Positions 17,030-25,442 of a stretch of DNA of 64,000 nt are shown in pieces (within the stretch, counting starts at the first letter, position 1; each line of letters begins with the position of its first letter). The notes under the pieces are model-generated. The model was not told where the DNA came from. It saw only the letters and a program-made list of their open reading frames with translations, and ran no database searches. The position numbers were made by a program, and so were the translations under genes. Source of the stretch: Hyphomicrobium denitrificans 1NES1 (GTDB lineage Bacteria > Pseudomonadota > Alphaproteobacteria > Rhizobiales > Hyphomicrobiaceae); the NCBI RefSeq assembly GCF_000230975.2, contig NC_021172.1, forward strand, positions 434,001 to 498,000, written 5' to 3'.

Positions 17030-17833
17030 ATGCGCGCACGACAAATTCTTCCGCGTTCTTCGTTCAAAATGTTCGCCGTGGGGATGCTGGCGCTTTCGGT
17101 GCTGTCCGCTCCGGCAATTGCACAGAAGGCCGAAACGACGACGACGGTCTTTGCCGCCGCAAGCCTCAAGACGGCGCTGGATGCTGTGTCAACAGCCTAT
17201 CAAAAGAGCACCGGCAGCAAGATTGTCGTTTCCTATGCCGCGTCGTCGGCTTTGGCGAAGCAGATCGAACAGGGAGCGCCCGCCGATATATTCATTTCCG
17301 CTGATCTCGACTGGATGGACTATGTCGACAAGGCGAAGCTCATCAAGGATGACACACGTTTCAATATGCTCGGCAATCGGCTCGTGCTGATCGCGCCGGC
17401 CTCTAGCACCGCGTCGCTCAAGATCGAGAGTGGGTTCGCTCTTGCGGAAGCACTCGGTGATGGGCGCCTCGCGATGGCCGACGTCAAGTCGGTGCCTGCG
17501 GGTAAATACGGATCGGCGGCGCTCAAGAAGCTCGGCATCTGGGATGCGATCGAGCCGAAGGTTGCGCAGGCGGAAAACGTGCGTGCGGCATTGGGGCTCG
17601 TCGCCCAGGGTGAGGCGCCATTCGGCATCGTCTATGAGACGGATGCAACGGCTGAGCCGAAGGTTAAGATCGTTGGCGTTTTTCCGGACGACACGCACCC
17701 GCCGATCATTTATCCGATTGCCGTCACCGCCGGGAGTAAAGCCGCAGCGCCTGCTGAAGCTTTCATTACTTACCTTAAGTCTCCCGAAGGACAGGCCGCC
17801 TTTGCGAAACAAGGATTCACGATCCTCAAATAA
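17030..17833 (+). CDS. modA: Molybdate ABC transporter, periplasmic binding protein
   Basis: 267 residues with an N-terminal signal peptide ending near APAIAQ. The mature protein begins with TTVFAAASLKTALDAV and contains YAASSALAKQIEQGAPADIFISADLDWMDY-type sequence, the conserved oxyanion-binding N-terminal lobe of ModA proteins. It binds molybdate (or tungstate) in the periplasm and delivers it to ModB. AAAGGA precedes the ATG. It is the first gene of modABC; modB follows after 39 bases. Confidence 0.95.
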   Translation: MRARQILPRSSFKMFAVGMLALSVLSAPAIAQKAETTTTVFAAASLKTALDAVSTAYQKSTGSKIVVSYAASSALAKQIEQGAPADIFISADLDWMDYVDKAKLIKDDTRFNMLGNRLVLIAPASSTASLKIESGFALAEALGDGRLAMADVKSVPAGKYGSAALKKLGIWDAIEPKVAQAENVRAALGLVAQGEAPFGIVYETDATAEPKVKIVGVFPDDTHPPIIYPIAVTAGSKAAAPAEAFITYLKSPEGQAAFAKQGFTILK

Positions 17834-17872
17834 AGAAGCTCGGGCTGCATCCTAACTAACGAGACAGAAGTC

Positions 17873-18571
17873 GTGCTTGGATTTTCTCCGGACGAGTGGA
17901 CTGCGATTTTTCTGAGCTTGCGCGTGGCGACCGTCGCGACGATCTTCGCGATACCGTTCGCGGTTCTCGCCGCCTATGCGCTGGCGCGGTGGAGGTTTCC
18001 CGGCAAGATCGTGCTCGACAGCATCCTGCATCTGCCACTCGTCATGCCCCCGGTCGTAACAGGATATCTGTTGCTTCTGACGCTCGGAAAGCAGGGGGTG
18101 GTGGGCAAGCTCCTCAACGATCTTTTCGGGTTCACCTTCTCCTTTCGCTGGACGGGCGCGGCATTGGCCTGCGGGGTCATGGGATTTCCGTTGATGTTGC
18201 GTGCGATTCGACTCTCGTTCGATTCGATCGACAGGCGATTGGAGACAGCGGCCGAGACGCTCGGTGCAAATTCGGCCTGGACGTTTCTGCTCGTCACCCT
18301 GCCGCTGGCGCTGCCGGGAATCATCGTCGGCGCCATTCTTTGTTTTGCGAAGGCGCTCGGCGAATTTGGAGCAACGATCACTTTCGTTTCGAATATTCCG
18401 GGTGAAACTCAAACGATACCTTCGGCCATCTATGCCTATACGCAGGTTCCGGGTGGAGAGGCACAGGCTTTGAGGCTGACACTGGTATCGGTCGCGATTG
18501 CGATGGCGGCGCTGCTGGTTTCGGAGATTTTGAACCGCCGCGTGCAAAAACAGATCGCCGTATTTGAATGA
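17873..18571 (+). CDS. modB: Molybdate ABC transporter permease
   Basis: 232 residues starting with GTG. Five or so membrane helices are present, with the ABC permease EAA-type cytoplasmic loop AAETLGANSAWTFLLVTLPLALPGI (about 125-150). LGEFGATITFVSNIPGETQTIP is characteristic of ModB. Its stop overlaps the ATG of modC by four bases (ATGA). Confidence 0.94.
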   Translation: MLGFSPDEWTAIFLSLRVATVATIFAIPFAVLAAYALARWRFPGKIVLDSILHLPLVMPPVVTGYLLLLTLGKQGVVGKLLNDLFGFTFSFRWTGAALACGVMGFPLMLRAIRLSFDSIDRRLETAAETLGANSAWTFLLVTLPLALPGIIVGAILCFAKALGEFGATITFVSNIPGETQTIPSAIYAYTQVPGGEAQALRLTLVSVAIAMAALLVSEILNRRVQKQIAVFE

Positions 18572-19254
18572 CGGACGTGCCGCCCCCTCTGAGCGTCAGG
18601 GTCCGTCAGCAGCGGAATGATTTTCTGCTCGACGTTGCATTCGAGGGCGGTTCCGGCGTTACTGCGCTGTTCGGGCCGTCGGGATCGGGCAAGACCACCA
18701 TTTTGAACATCATCGCAGGAACTCTGCGGCCCGACGATGGATGTGTCGCGGTTTCAGGGCATGTGCTGACCGATGTACAGAAGCGCATCTTCGTGCCATG
18801 CCACCGGCGGCGCGTGGGGTTCGTCTTTCAGGATGCGCAGCTTTTTCCGCATCTGACGGTCGAGCAGAACATCAAATTTGGCCGTTGGTTCGTATCAACG
18901 GATAATGGCAGTCCGCCTCTCGACGTTGTGATACGCGAACTCGGGATCGCCGGATTGTTGAAACGTCGACCCGCCACGCTGTCGGGCGGTGAGAAACAGC
19001 GCGTCGCGCTGGCGCGGGCGCTTCTCTCATCGCCACGGATTTTGCTGATGGACGAGCCGCTCTCCGGCGTCGACGATGCCCGCCGCAACGAGATCATGGG
19101 CTTGATCGAGCGCGTGCGCGACGAGTTCCGGATTCCGATCGTCTATGTGACCCATACGCGGGACGAGGTTCGGCGGCTTGCAACACGGGTCATACGGTTG
19201 GAAGCGGGTCGTGTCGTCGCGGTCGGCAGCGCGGCGGAATTGCCGGATGATTAA
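18568..19254 (+). CDS. modC: Molybdate ABC transporter ATPase, short form lacking the C-terminal Mop/TOBE domain
   Basis: 228 residues. Walker A GPSGSGKTT (about 34-42), Q-loop VFQDAQLFPHLTV, signature LSGGEKQRVALARALL and Walker B ILLMDEPLSG are all intact, so this is an active-looking ABC ATPase. Classical ModC is about 350 residues and ends in a TOBE/Mop molybdate-binding regulatory domain; here translation stops right after the nucleotide-binding domain. It is coupled to modB, and a bidirectional hairpin lies immediately downstream. Confidence 0.9.
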   Translation: MTDVPPPLSVRVRQQRNDFLLDVAFEGGSGVTALFGPSGSGKTTILNIIAGTLRPDDGCVAVSGHVLTDVQKRIFVPCHRRRVGFVFQDAQLFPHLTVEQNIKFGRWFVSTDNGSPPLDVVIRELGIAGLLKRRPATLSGGEKQRVALARALLSSPRILLMDEPLSGVDDARRNEIMGLIERVRDEFRIPIVYVTHTRDEVRRLATRVIRLEAGRVVAVGSAAELPDD

Positions 19255-19267
19255 GCCCTACGGCGTA

Positions 19268-19301
19268 AGGCTGGTTCCCTTCCGCAGGAACGACACAGCC
19301 T
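19268..19301. terminator. Bidirectional terminator-like hairpin between modC and modE-like gene
   Basis: Nested arms AGGCTG/CAGCCT (19268-19273, 19296-19301) and GTTCC/GGAAC (19274-19278, 19287-19291) form a two-part stem between the convergent genes. No long T-run follows. Confidence 0.5.
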
Positions 19302-19665
19302 AGCCCGTTTTCCGAGCGGACTTTTGTGGGCGGGCGAGATGCTTTTCCATCGATGCCAGCGGCTTCGCAAATACAGAGAGCGCCTTGGCCTCCATCTCGC
19401 GGTACTGACGGACAAGCTCGGCCCCGAATGGTGTCAGCTTGGCAGCTCCGCCGCCACGTCCGCCGTGCTGGCGTTCGATCAGCGGATCGGCGAATATGGA
19501 GTTGAATTCATCCATCAAATACCAGGCCCGCTTGTAGGACATATCCATGGCCTTTGCGGCCTGTGCGATCGAGCCGTGCTCGCCAATCAGTTCAAGAAGC
19601 TGGACGCGGCCATGGCCGATGTAGCGTTCATCATCGAAGTCTATCCTTAGCTTGATCTCGGTCAT
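19300..19665 (-). CDS. ModE-like winged-helix regulator without Mop domain
   Basis: 121 residues, consisting only of a LysR/ModE-type winged helix: LLELIGEHGSIAQAAKAMDMSYKRAWYLMDEFN (helix-turn-helix, about 25-57) and IERQHGGRGGGAAKLTPFGAELVRQYREME (wing and helix). This is the N-terminal DNA-binding domain of ModE, which represses modABC when molybdate is bound. The C-terminal tandem Mop (molybdate-binding) part is missing, so how it senses metal is unclear. It is convergent with modC. Confidence 0.88.
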   Translation of the reverse strand: MTEIKLRIDFDDERYIGHGRVQLLELIGEHGSIAQAAKAMDMSYKRAWYLMDEFNSIFADPLIERQHGGRGGGAAKLTPFGAELVRQYREMEAKALSVFAKPLASMEKHLARPQKSARKTG

Positions 19666-19976
19666 CGAAACACCGTATTGCCCTGAACGTCGCCCAAAAA
19701 TATATCGCTGAAGTCGCGAGCCAGCGAGAAAATCAATAATGATCGATCGGTTCTATTCCTCCGCAAGCTCGAGACGGCCTGCTATCGGCTGGGTGTTAGA
19801 ATCCGTCCCTGCGCAACCCGGCAACGACTAAGCACACCTCGCGCCGTTGCGAAAGACTGGCAGCATAGTGTGCGAGCGAACTGAACGTCGAGAAGGTGCG
19901 CAATCCTCGGAATGTCGTTCTGTTTCTTTGGGATACCGCCGGGACGCGGGGACGGATATCCGAGGAGGATGCTGGG
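19666..19976. other. Intergenic region upstream of the modE-like gene
   Basis: About 310 bases with no supported gene. The AT-rich part near 19690-19760 probably carries the modE-like promoter and includes the CGATATAT half-site mentioned for the modA operator. The rest shows nothing specific. Confidence 0.4.
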
Positions 19977-20738
19977 CTACGCCTTGAGGCGGTATCCCGT
20001 CTTGAAGATCCACCATGCCACGGCCATGCAGACCGCGAGGAATGCAAAGGTCATCAGGACACTGACGCCGACGTCGACGTCCGAGATTTCGAAGAAGCTC
20101 CAGCGAAATCCGCTGATCAGGTAAACGACCGGATTGAGCAGCGTCACCTTTTGCCAGAAGGGCGGCAGCATCTTCACCGAATAGAACGTCCCGCCAAGGA
20201 ATGTCAGCGGTGTGATGACGAGAAGCGGGATGATCTGAAGTTTCTCGAAGCCATCAGCCCAAATGCCGATGATGAATCCGAGCATGCTGAATGTAATTGC
20301 GGTCAGAAATAGGAATGCGATCATCCACAGCGGATGCGCGATATGGAGCGGCACGAAGAGATTGGCGGTCGCCAGAACGAGGAGACCCAGAATAACCGAT
20401 TTTGTTGAGGCAGCACCGACGTAACCGAGGACGATCTCAAAGGGCGAGACCGGCGCCGACAGGTGCTCGTAGATCGTGCCGGTAAAGCGTGGAAAATAAA
20501 TGCCGAACGACGCATTCAGCGTGCTCTGTGTCAGCAGCAGCATCATGATGAGTCCCGGCACGATGAACGCACCGTAATCGATGCCTTCAACCTGTGAAAT
20601 GCGAGAGCCGATGGCGGAGCCGAAGACGACGAAGTAGAGACACGTCGAGAGCACGGGCGAGACGATGCTTTGCATCAGCGTGCGGCCCCAGCGGGACATC
20701 TCGAAGCCGTAGATGGCGCGGACGGCTTCAATGTTCAT
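19977..20738 (-). CDS. ABC-2 type exporter permease (YadH-like)
   Basis: 253 residues with six predicted helices. Characteristic ABC-2 segments are [24 protein letters not shown] and [21 protein letters not shown] followed by [12 protein letters not shown], matching the YadH/NodJ-related permease group. It forms the membrane part of an exporter of unknown substrate with the ATPase encoded just upstream; the ATG overlaps the ATPase stop by four bases. Confidence 0.9.
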   Translation of the reverse strand: MNIEAVRAIYGFEMSRWGRTLMQSIVSPVLSTCLYFVVFGSAIGSRISQVEGIDYGAFIVPGLIMMLLLTQSTLNASFGIYFPRFTGTIYEHLSAPVSPFEIVLGYVGAASTKSVILGLLVLATANLFVPLHIAHPLWMIAFLFLTAITFSMLGFIIGIWADGFEKLQIIPLLVITPLTFLGGTFYSVKMLPPFWQKVTLLNPVVYLISGFRWSFFEISDVDVGVSVLMTFAFLAVCMAVAWWIFKTGYRLKA

Positions 20739-21661
20739 TTCTTTTGCCTCACGAGGTCCACGAAGATGTCTTCGAGCGAGCTTTGCGCCGTGCTCAGGTC
20801 TTTGAAGACGATATCGGCGGCGCGCATATCGTTCAGCAGCGCCGTGATGCCCGTACGCTCGGCCTGCGTGTCATAGGTGTAGATCAGTTCGTGGCCATCG
20901 TTCGTAAGCTGCAGGTTGTAGGCCGCAAGCGTCGGCGGGACGGCTGTCAGTGCGGACTGCAGCAGAAGATTAAGCTGCTTCTTGCCGAGCTTGCGCATCA
21001 GTTCCGTTTTGTCTTCCACGAGCATGATTTCGCCCTTGGCGATGACGCCGACGCGGTCGGCCATCTCCTCGGCTTCTTCAATGTAATGCGTGGTCAGGAT
21101 GATCGTGACGCCCGACGCGCGTAACGCGCGGACGACATCCCACATTTCGCGGCGAAGCTCGACGTCGACGCCAGCCGTCGGCTCGTCGAGGAACAGGATG
21201 CGCGGTTCGTGCGCGAGGGCTTTTGCGATGAGTAGGCGGCGCATCATGCCGCCCGAAAGCGTCATGATGCGACTGTCTTTCTTATCCCAGAGGGAAAGGT
21301 CTTTCAGGACCTTCTCGACAAATGCATGATTGCGCGGTTTTCCGAACAGCCCGCGGCTGAAATTGACTGTCGCCCATGGCGTTTCGAACATATCGGTCGA
21401 GAGTTCCTGCGGAACAAGACCGATCATCGCGCGCACGGCGCGGTAGTTGCGGGCGATGTCCTTGCCGTCGACGGTCACTCTTCCGGTGCTGGCGTTGACG
21501 ATGCCGCAGATGATGTTGATCAGCGTCGTCTTACCGGCGCCATTCGGTCCGAGGAGTGCGAAAATTTCGCCGGGCCGAATTTCGAGATTGATGTTCTTCA
21601 GAGCGTTGAAGCCTGAAGCATAGGTCTTCGAGAGATTCGCGATGGAGATGATTGCAGTCAT
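20735..21661 (-). CDS. ABC-2 type exporter ATPase (YadG-like)
   Basis: 308 residues from ATG 21661, chosen because [17 protein letters not shown] begins the conserved domain. Walker [10 protein letters not shown] (about 37-45), signature [19 protein letters not shown] and Walker [13 protein letters not shown] are intact. The C-terminal third (from about 215) is the usual YadG/NodI-like extension. It energises the adjacent permease. Confidence 0.92.
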   Translation of the reverse strand: MTAIISIANLSKTYASGFNALKNINLEIRPGEIFALLGPNGAGKTTLINIICGIVNASTGRVTVDGKDIARNYRAVRAMIGLVPQELSTDMFETPWATVNFSRGLFGKPRNHAFVEKVLKDLSLWDKKDSRIMTLSGGMMRRLLIAKALAHEPRILFLDEPTAGVDVELRREMWDVVRALRASGVTIILTTHYIEEAEEMADRVGVIAKGEIMLVEDKTELMRKLGKKQLNLLLQSALTAVPPTLAAYNLQLTNDGHELIYTYDTQAERTGITALLNDMRAADIVFKDLSTAQSSLEDIFVDLVRQKK

Positions 21662-21847
21662 GTGAGTGGACTCCGTCGCGTGCGGGAGAGGCGCGCAACC
21701 GCATTGCAAGCGCCGCCCGCGCCTGTCAACAGCGATGACTGAAGCTTTGCGTGCTCGTGAGTGGAACAGCTCGTCTCGGTTAGACGTCAGGGTTGCGAAA
21801 CGCCTTGCGAAAACGGCGAACGTGGTTCGATCGGCAATCGGGCTTAC

Positions 21848-22075
21848 TCAGGAATAATTGTCGACGCTTGGTCCCAGCGGCCAGCGATCTTGCTGGGCAG
21901 AGAATTCGCGCCGGGCATCAAATTCGGGACCCTCCATCGGCATGCGCCGCCCGCACACCCATACAACTTCCGTTTCCGGTGTTTCGATTTTGGCGGTGGC
22001 TGCTGCCCGGCGGCGGGCTATCCAGCCTTTAAACCCCTTGACGATTGCGCTGGCGCTCGTGAGGGAGCCCTTCAT
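21848..22075 (-). CDS. Small hypothetical protein divergent from the TetR gene
   Basis: 75 residues, no family recognised. It is basic near the N-terminus (IARRRAAATAKIETPE) and has a central VVWVCGRRMPMEGPEFD. Support comes from a good GAGGTG ribosome site four bases before the ATG and its position directly behind a palindromic TetR-type operator. It may be the regulated target of the TetR protein, but it could also be a chance ORF. The surrounding 21662-21847 stretch holds nothing else I can support. Confidence 0.45.
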   Translation of the reverse strand: MKGSLTSASAIVKGFKGWIARRRAAATAKIETPETEVVWVCGRRMPMEGPEFDARREFSAQQDRWPLGPSVDNYS

Positions 22076-22098
22076 CGTGCACCTCGTCGTCTATATAT

Positions 22099-22112
22099 GT
22101 ACCGATAGGTAC
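22099..22112. promoter_or_regulatory. TetR-type operator 1
   Basis: GTACC-GATA-GGTAC, perfect five-base arms, located in the divergent promoter region upstream of both the small ORF and the TetR gene. The symmetry and size fit an operator bound by a TetR-family dimer. Confidence 0.6.
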
Positions 22113-22149
22113 GATATGGGTGAAAACCGCAGCATGTCAATGAATATTT

Positions 22150-22163
22150 GTATCGTTGAGTAC
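22150..22163. promoter_or_regulatory. TetR-type operator 2 (degenerate copy)
   Basis: GTATCGTTGAGTAC matches operator 1 at most positions (GTA.CG.T..GTAC) and lies 51 bases centre-to-centre from it, about five helical turns, directly in front of the TetR gene. Confidence 0.45.
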
Positions 22164-22194
22164 GTAATTGTATGGGTTCGAGTCTGAACAGACG

Positions 22195-22809
22195 ATGACC
22201 GGGAGACATGCGGTGCAGACGCATAAAGGCCGGCCGAGAGAATTCGATGTCGACTCCGCGCTCGACAAGGCGCTGCGCATCTTCTGGCAGAGGGGTTACG
22301 AAGGTGCTTCGCTGGCCGATCTCACGGACGCTATGGGTATCAACCGTCCGAGCCTGTATGCGGCTTTCGGAAACAAGGAAGAACTTTTCCGCCGGGCGTT
22401 GGATCGCTACGCGGAGCGAGGTCCCGGCCGGGCCCTGCGCGAGGCCTTGGCGGAGCCGACCGCGCGCGGGGTCGTCGAGCAGCTTTTGAGAAACGTCGCA
22501 ATTGCATTGACCGATCCATGCAATCCGCGCGGCTGTCTTGCGGTGCAAGGCGCTTTGACGTGCGGCGAGGCTTCGGACGCGATCAAACAGGAATTGTGCA
22601 AACGTCGCTCCGAGGCGGAGCAGACGCTTCGGGAGCGCCTCGAACATGCCAAGGCAGAAGGCGATCTCGCGTCCGACGCAGATCCTGCCCAACTCGCGCG
22701 CTTTGTCTCGACCATTACGCAGGGCATGTCCGTGCAGGCGGCCGGCGGCGCGTCGCGCGATGATCTATTACGTGTGGCCGACATGGCCATGAAGGCGTGG
22801 CCGGGCTAG
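22195..22809 (+). CDS. TetR/AcrR family transcriptional regulator
   Basis: About 204 residues. The N-terminal helix-turn-helix reads LRIFWQRGYEGASLADLTDAMGINRPSLYAAFGNKEELFRRAL, a classic TetR fold of the kind with a C-terminal domain containing NPRGCLAVQGAL. Start is uncertain: ATG 22195 has a weak ribosome site, while an in-frame GTG at 22213 has GGGAG seven bases upstream; TTG 22168 is less likely. It probably represses itself and the divergent small gene through the two palindromes. The inducer is unknown. Confidence 0.88.
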   Translation: MTGRHAVQTHKGRPREFDVDSALDKALRIFWQRGYEGASLADLTDAMGINRPSLYAAFGNKEELFRRALDRYAERGPGRALREALAEPTARGVVEQLLRNVAIALTDPCNPRGCLAVQGALTCGEASDAIKQELCKRRSEAEQTLRERLEHAKAEGDLASDADPAQLARFVSTITQGMSVQAAGGASRDDLLRVADMAMKAWPG

Positions 22810-22912
22810 TGTCCTGGTCGGCTGAAGGCGGCGGACACTCGATCGGTGCGTCCGCCGGTTTTCGAAGCGGCATACTTTCGTGTTCCGCGCACCACCAATA
22901 ATGGAATGACAT

Positions 22913-24220
22913 ATGGCTAAGAAGTTCGTCATCGGCGTCGCATTGGCAGCAGCCTTTTCATTCGCGACCATTTCAATTGCGGCCGGCGAAGACCCGCGTC
23001 CAGAGGGTAAAGCGGCCGCAAACGCAGCCCTATGTCCCGCGGATAACGGCGGTCTGATTCTGCCGCGGGGCTTTTGCGCGACGGTATTTGCGGATGTGGA
23101 GGGCGCGCCACGCCACATTGCTGTTGCCGCCGATGGAACGGTTTATCTCAACGCCGCCATCCGGCACAGCAAGGCCGCCGACGGTCCGGTCGTTGGTCTC
23201 AAGGATACCGATGGTGACGGGCGTGCCGACATCGTTGTCCGTTTCGGTGGCGATGTGCCGGGCGGCACCGGCATTTTCCTCTATAAGGATTGGCTCTATC
23301 TCGAGAGCCGAGGCCGGATCATTCGCTATCCGCGGAAGGATGGCGAAGTCGCTCTGCAAGGGCAGCCGGAGACGATCGTCAAGGATTTGCCGATGGACGG
23401 CAATCACACGGCACGACCTTTCGCGATCGATACCGAGGGTAATCTCTTTATCGATCTCGGCTCGGCGACGAATTCGTGCCAGCAGAATGACCGGACGAAA
23501 GAATCGCCCGGACTCGATCCTTGCGAAGAACTGAAAACGCGCGCGGGTATCTGGCGCTATGATGCGAACAAGACCGATCAAGTTTTTTCGGAGAACGAGC
23601 GTTTCGTAACGGGCATCCGCAACGCGATCGGCATTGACGTCGACTCGTCTGGGCGCGTTTATGCGACCCAGCATGGTCGCGATCAGCTCTACGAGAACTG
23701 GCCGAAGCTCTACAATTCCGCGCAAGGTTCTGACTTGCCTGCCGAAGAGCTCGTTCTTCTGCGGGACGGCGGCGACTACGGGTGGCCGTATTGCTATTTC
23801 GACGGCGCGCAGGGCAAGCTGGTTCTCGCTCCCGAATACGGCGGCGACGGCGGAAAAGCCATCGGACAATGCGCAGACAAGCTGCCGCCGGTGGCCGCGT
23901 TCCCGGCGCACTGGGGACCGAACGATCTCAAAATCTATAAAGGGACGCAGTTTCCGGACGCGTATCGTGGCGGCGCTTTCATCGCATTCCACGGTTCGTG
24001 GAACCGGTCATTTGGACCCCAGGCAGGTTACAATGTCGTGTTTCAACCTCTCGCAGACGGAAAAGCCGTCGGCGGCTACATGATTTTTGCCGATGGGTTT
24101 CGTTCGGGCAAAGACGGCGTCGAACATCGTCCGACTGGACTTGCCATTGGCCCGGACGGCTCGCTCTATGTCGCGGACGATGCGGCGGGACGGGTCTGGC
24201 GGATCACGTACAGAGGCTGA
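22913..24220 (+). CDS. PQQ-dependent sugar (sorbosone-type) dehydrogenase, secreted
   Basis: 435 residues with a signal peptide (MAKKFVIGVALAAAFSFATISIAAG). The six-bladed propeller of soluble glucose/sorbosone dehydrogenases is suggested by repeated strands and motifs such as LPMDGNHTARPFAID, FVTGIRNAIGIDVD, DYGWPYCYFDG, AFIAFHGSWNRS and RPTGLAIGPDGSLYVADD. A calcium-like loop DTDGDGRADIV is present near residue 100. The protein would oxidise a sugar or related substrate in the periplasm with PQQ; substrate identity cannot be inferred. It stands alone between the TetR gene and the hopanoid operon. Confidence 0.85.
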   Translation: MAKKFVIGVALAAAFSFATISIAAGEDPRPEGKAAANAALCPADNGGLILPRGFCATVFADVEGAPRHIAVAADGTVYLNAAIRHSKAADGPVVGLKDTDGDGRADIVVRFGGDVPGGTGIFLYKDWLYLESRGRIIRYPRKDGEVALQGQPETIVKDLPMDGNHTARPFAIDTEGNLFIDLGSATNSCQQNDRTKESPGLDPCEELKTRAGIWRYDANKTDQVFSENERFVTGIRNAIGIDVDSSGRVYATQHGRDQLYENWPKLYNSAQGSDLPAEELVLLRDGGDYGWPYCYFDGAQGKLVLAPEYGGDGGKAIGQCADKLPPVAAFPAHWGPNDLKIYKGTQFPDAYRGGAFIAFHGSWNRSFGPQAGYNVVFQPLADGKAVGGYMIFADGFRSGKDGVEHRPTGLAIGPDGSLYVADDAAGRVWRITYRG

Positions 24221-24440
24221 CCAGGACGCTTATCGCGGCATCTCGAAGAGCCGTCTTTGAATCATCGATAAGGCTTGCGGGGGGAGTCTTGCGTCGTGGA
24301 AAATTTTTACTTCATGTGCCGAACGGGCAGGTCGCGTGCAGCCGACTCTGTCCTCGATGGCTCTACGACGTGCCGTTCTGAGCGTTTGCCAAAGACGCAC
24401 CCTTCCGTCATCCACCGCCAGCGAGCAGGAACAGCATCCC

Positions 24441-25442
24441 TTGTCTGAAAAAGGCATTGCATTTTTGACGGGTGCTTCGGGCTTTGTCGGCTCGGCGGTC
24501 GCGCGGCTTCTGCTCGATCAAGGATTTGCGGTTCGTGCACTCGTTCGACGGAACAGCAATCGGGCAAATCTCGCCGGTCTCGGCCTTGATGTGGTGGAGG
24601 GAGACATTCGCGATTCCGGCCGGATGCTGCAGGCTATGCGCGATGTGCGCCATGTTTTTCATGTCGCCGCCGACTACAGGCTTTGGGCGCCCGATCCGAA
24701 CGAGATCATTCAGGCGAATGTCGAAGGCACGCGCGCCGTGATGGAAGCCGCTCTCGCAAACGGCGTCGAGCGCGTCGTCTATACGTCGAGCGTTGCAACG
24801 CTCAGGCCGTCACGGGATGGCACTCCGGTCGATGAGGGATCGCCTCTGGACGAAGCCGATGCCATTGGCGCGTACAAGAAAAGCAAAGTTCTTGCCGAGC
24901 GGTTTGTCGAAGGCATGGTTGCCGACTCCAAGCTTCCTGCAGTGATCGTCAATCCCTCGACGCCGATCGGCCCGCGCGACGTTCGGCCGACGCCGACGGG
25001 GCGCATCGTCATCGAGGCCGCCTGCGGGCGCATGCCGGCTTACGTCGATACGGGGCTCAATCTCGTGCACGTCGATGATGTTGCGGCAGGACATCTCGCG
25101 GCGCTAACGCGCGGCCGGATCGGCGAGCGCTATATCCTTGGCGGCGATGACATGACGCTCGGGGATATGCTGGCCGAAATTTCGCGGCTCGCGGGACGCC
25201 GCGCGCCGACCACGCGATTGCCGCGCCATCTTGTCTATCCGATCGCGTATGGTGCGGAAGCTGCGGCCCGAATAACGGGGCGCGAACCTTTCGCCACCGT
25301 CGACGGCATCCGGATGGCGAAGTACAAGATGTATTTTTCGTCTGCAAAAGCGAAGCGCGAGATCGCTTACCGTTCGCGTCCGGCTTCCGAGGCTTTGGCC
25401 GATGCGTACGATTGGTTTCGCGACGCGGGATATTTGAAATGA
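24441..25442 (+). CDS. hpnA: Hopanoid-associated sugar epimerase HpnA
   Basis: 333 residues if translation begins at TTG 24441 (AGGA upstream); GTG 24336 or ATG 24357 would add non-conserved N-terminal sequence. An extended SDR with NAD-binding FLTGASGFVGSAVARLLL, active-site-type IGAYKKSK (YxxxK) and PTPTGRIVIEA. HpnA is thought to act on the sugar part of hopanoid head groups. First gene of the hpnABCDE-shc-hpnG operon; its TGA overlaps hpnB ATG (ATGA). Confidence 0.92.
   Translation: MSEKGIAFLTGASGFVGSAVARLLLDQGFAVRALVRRNSNRANLAGLGLDVVEGDIRDSGRMLQAMRDVRHVFHVAADYRLWAPDPNEIIQANVEGTRAVMEAALANGVERVVYTSSVATLRPSRDGTPVDEGSPLDEADAIGAYKKSKVLAERFVEGMVADSKLPAVIVNPSTPIGPRDVRPTPTGRIVIEAACGRMPAYVDTGLNLVHVDDVAAGHLAALTRGRIGERYILGGDDMTLGDMLAEISRLAGRRAPTTRLPRHLVYPIAYGAEAAARITGREPFATVDGIRMAKYKMYFSSAKAKREIAYRSRPASEALADAYDWFRDAGYLK

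Noticed and set aside
18568..19254. Frameshift truncation of modC
   Set aside because: The bases after the stop to the convergent gene are only about 45 and form a hairpin, leaving no remnant of a Mop domain; it looks like a genuine short form.
22165..22190. A GGTTCGAGTC T-loop-like stretch suggesting a tRNA
   Set aside because: No acceptor stem, anticodon arm or CCA-side partner surrounds it; it lies at the start of the TetR gene.
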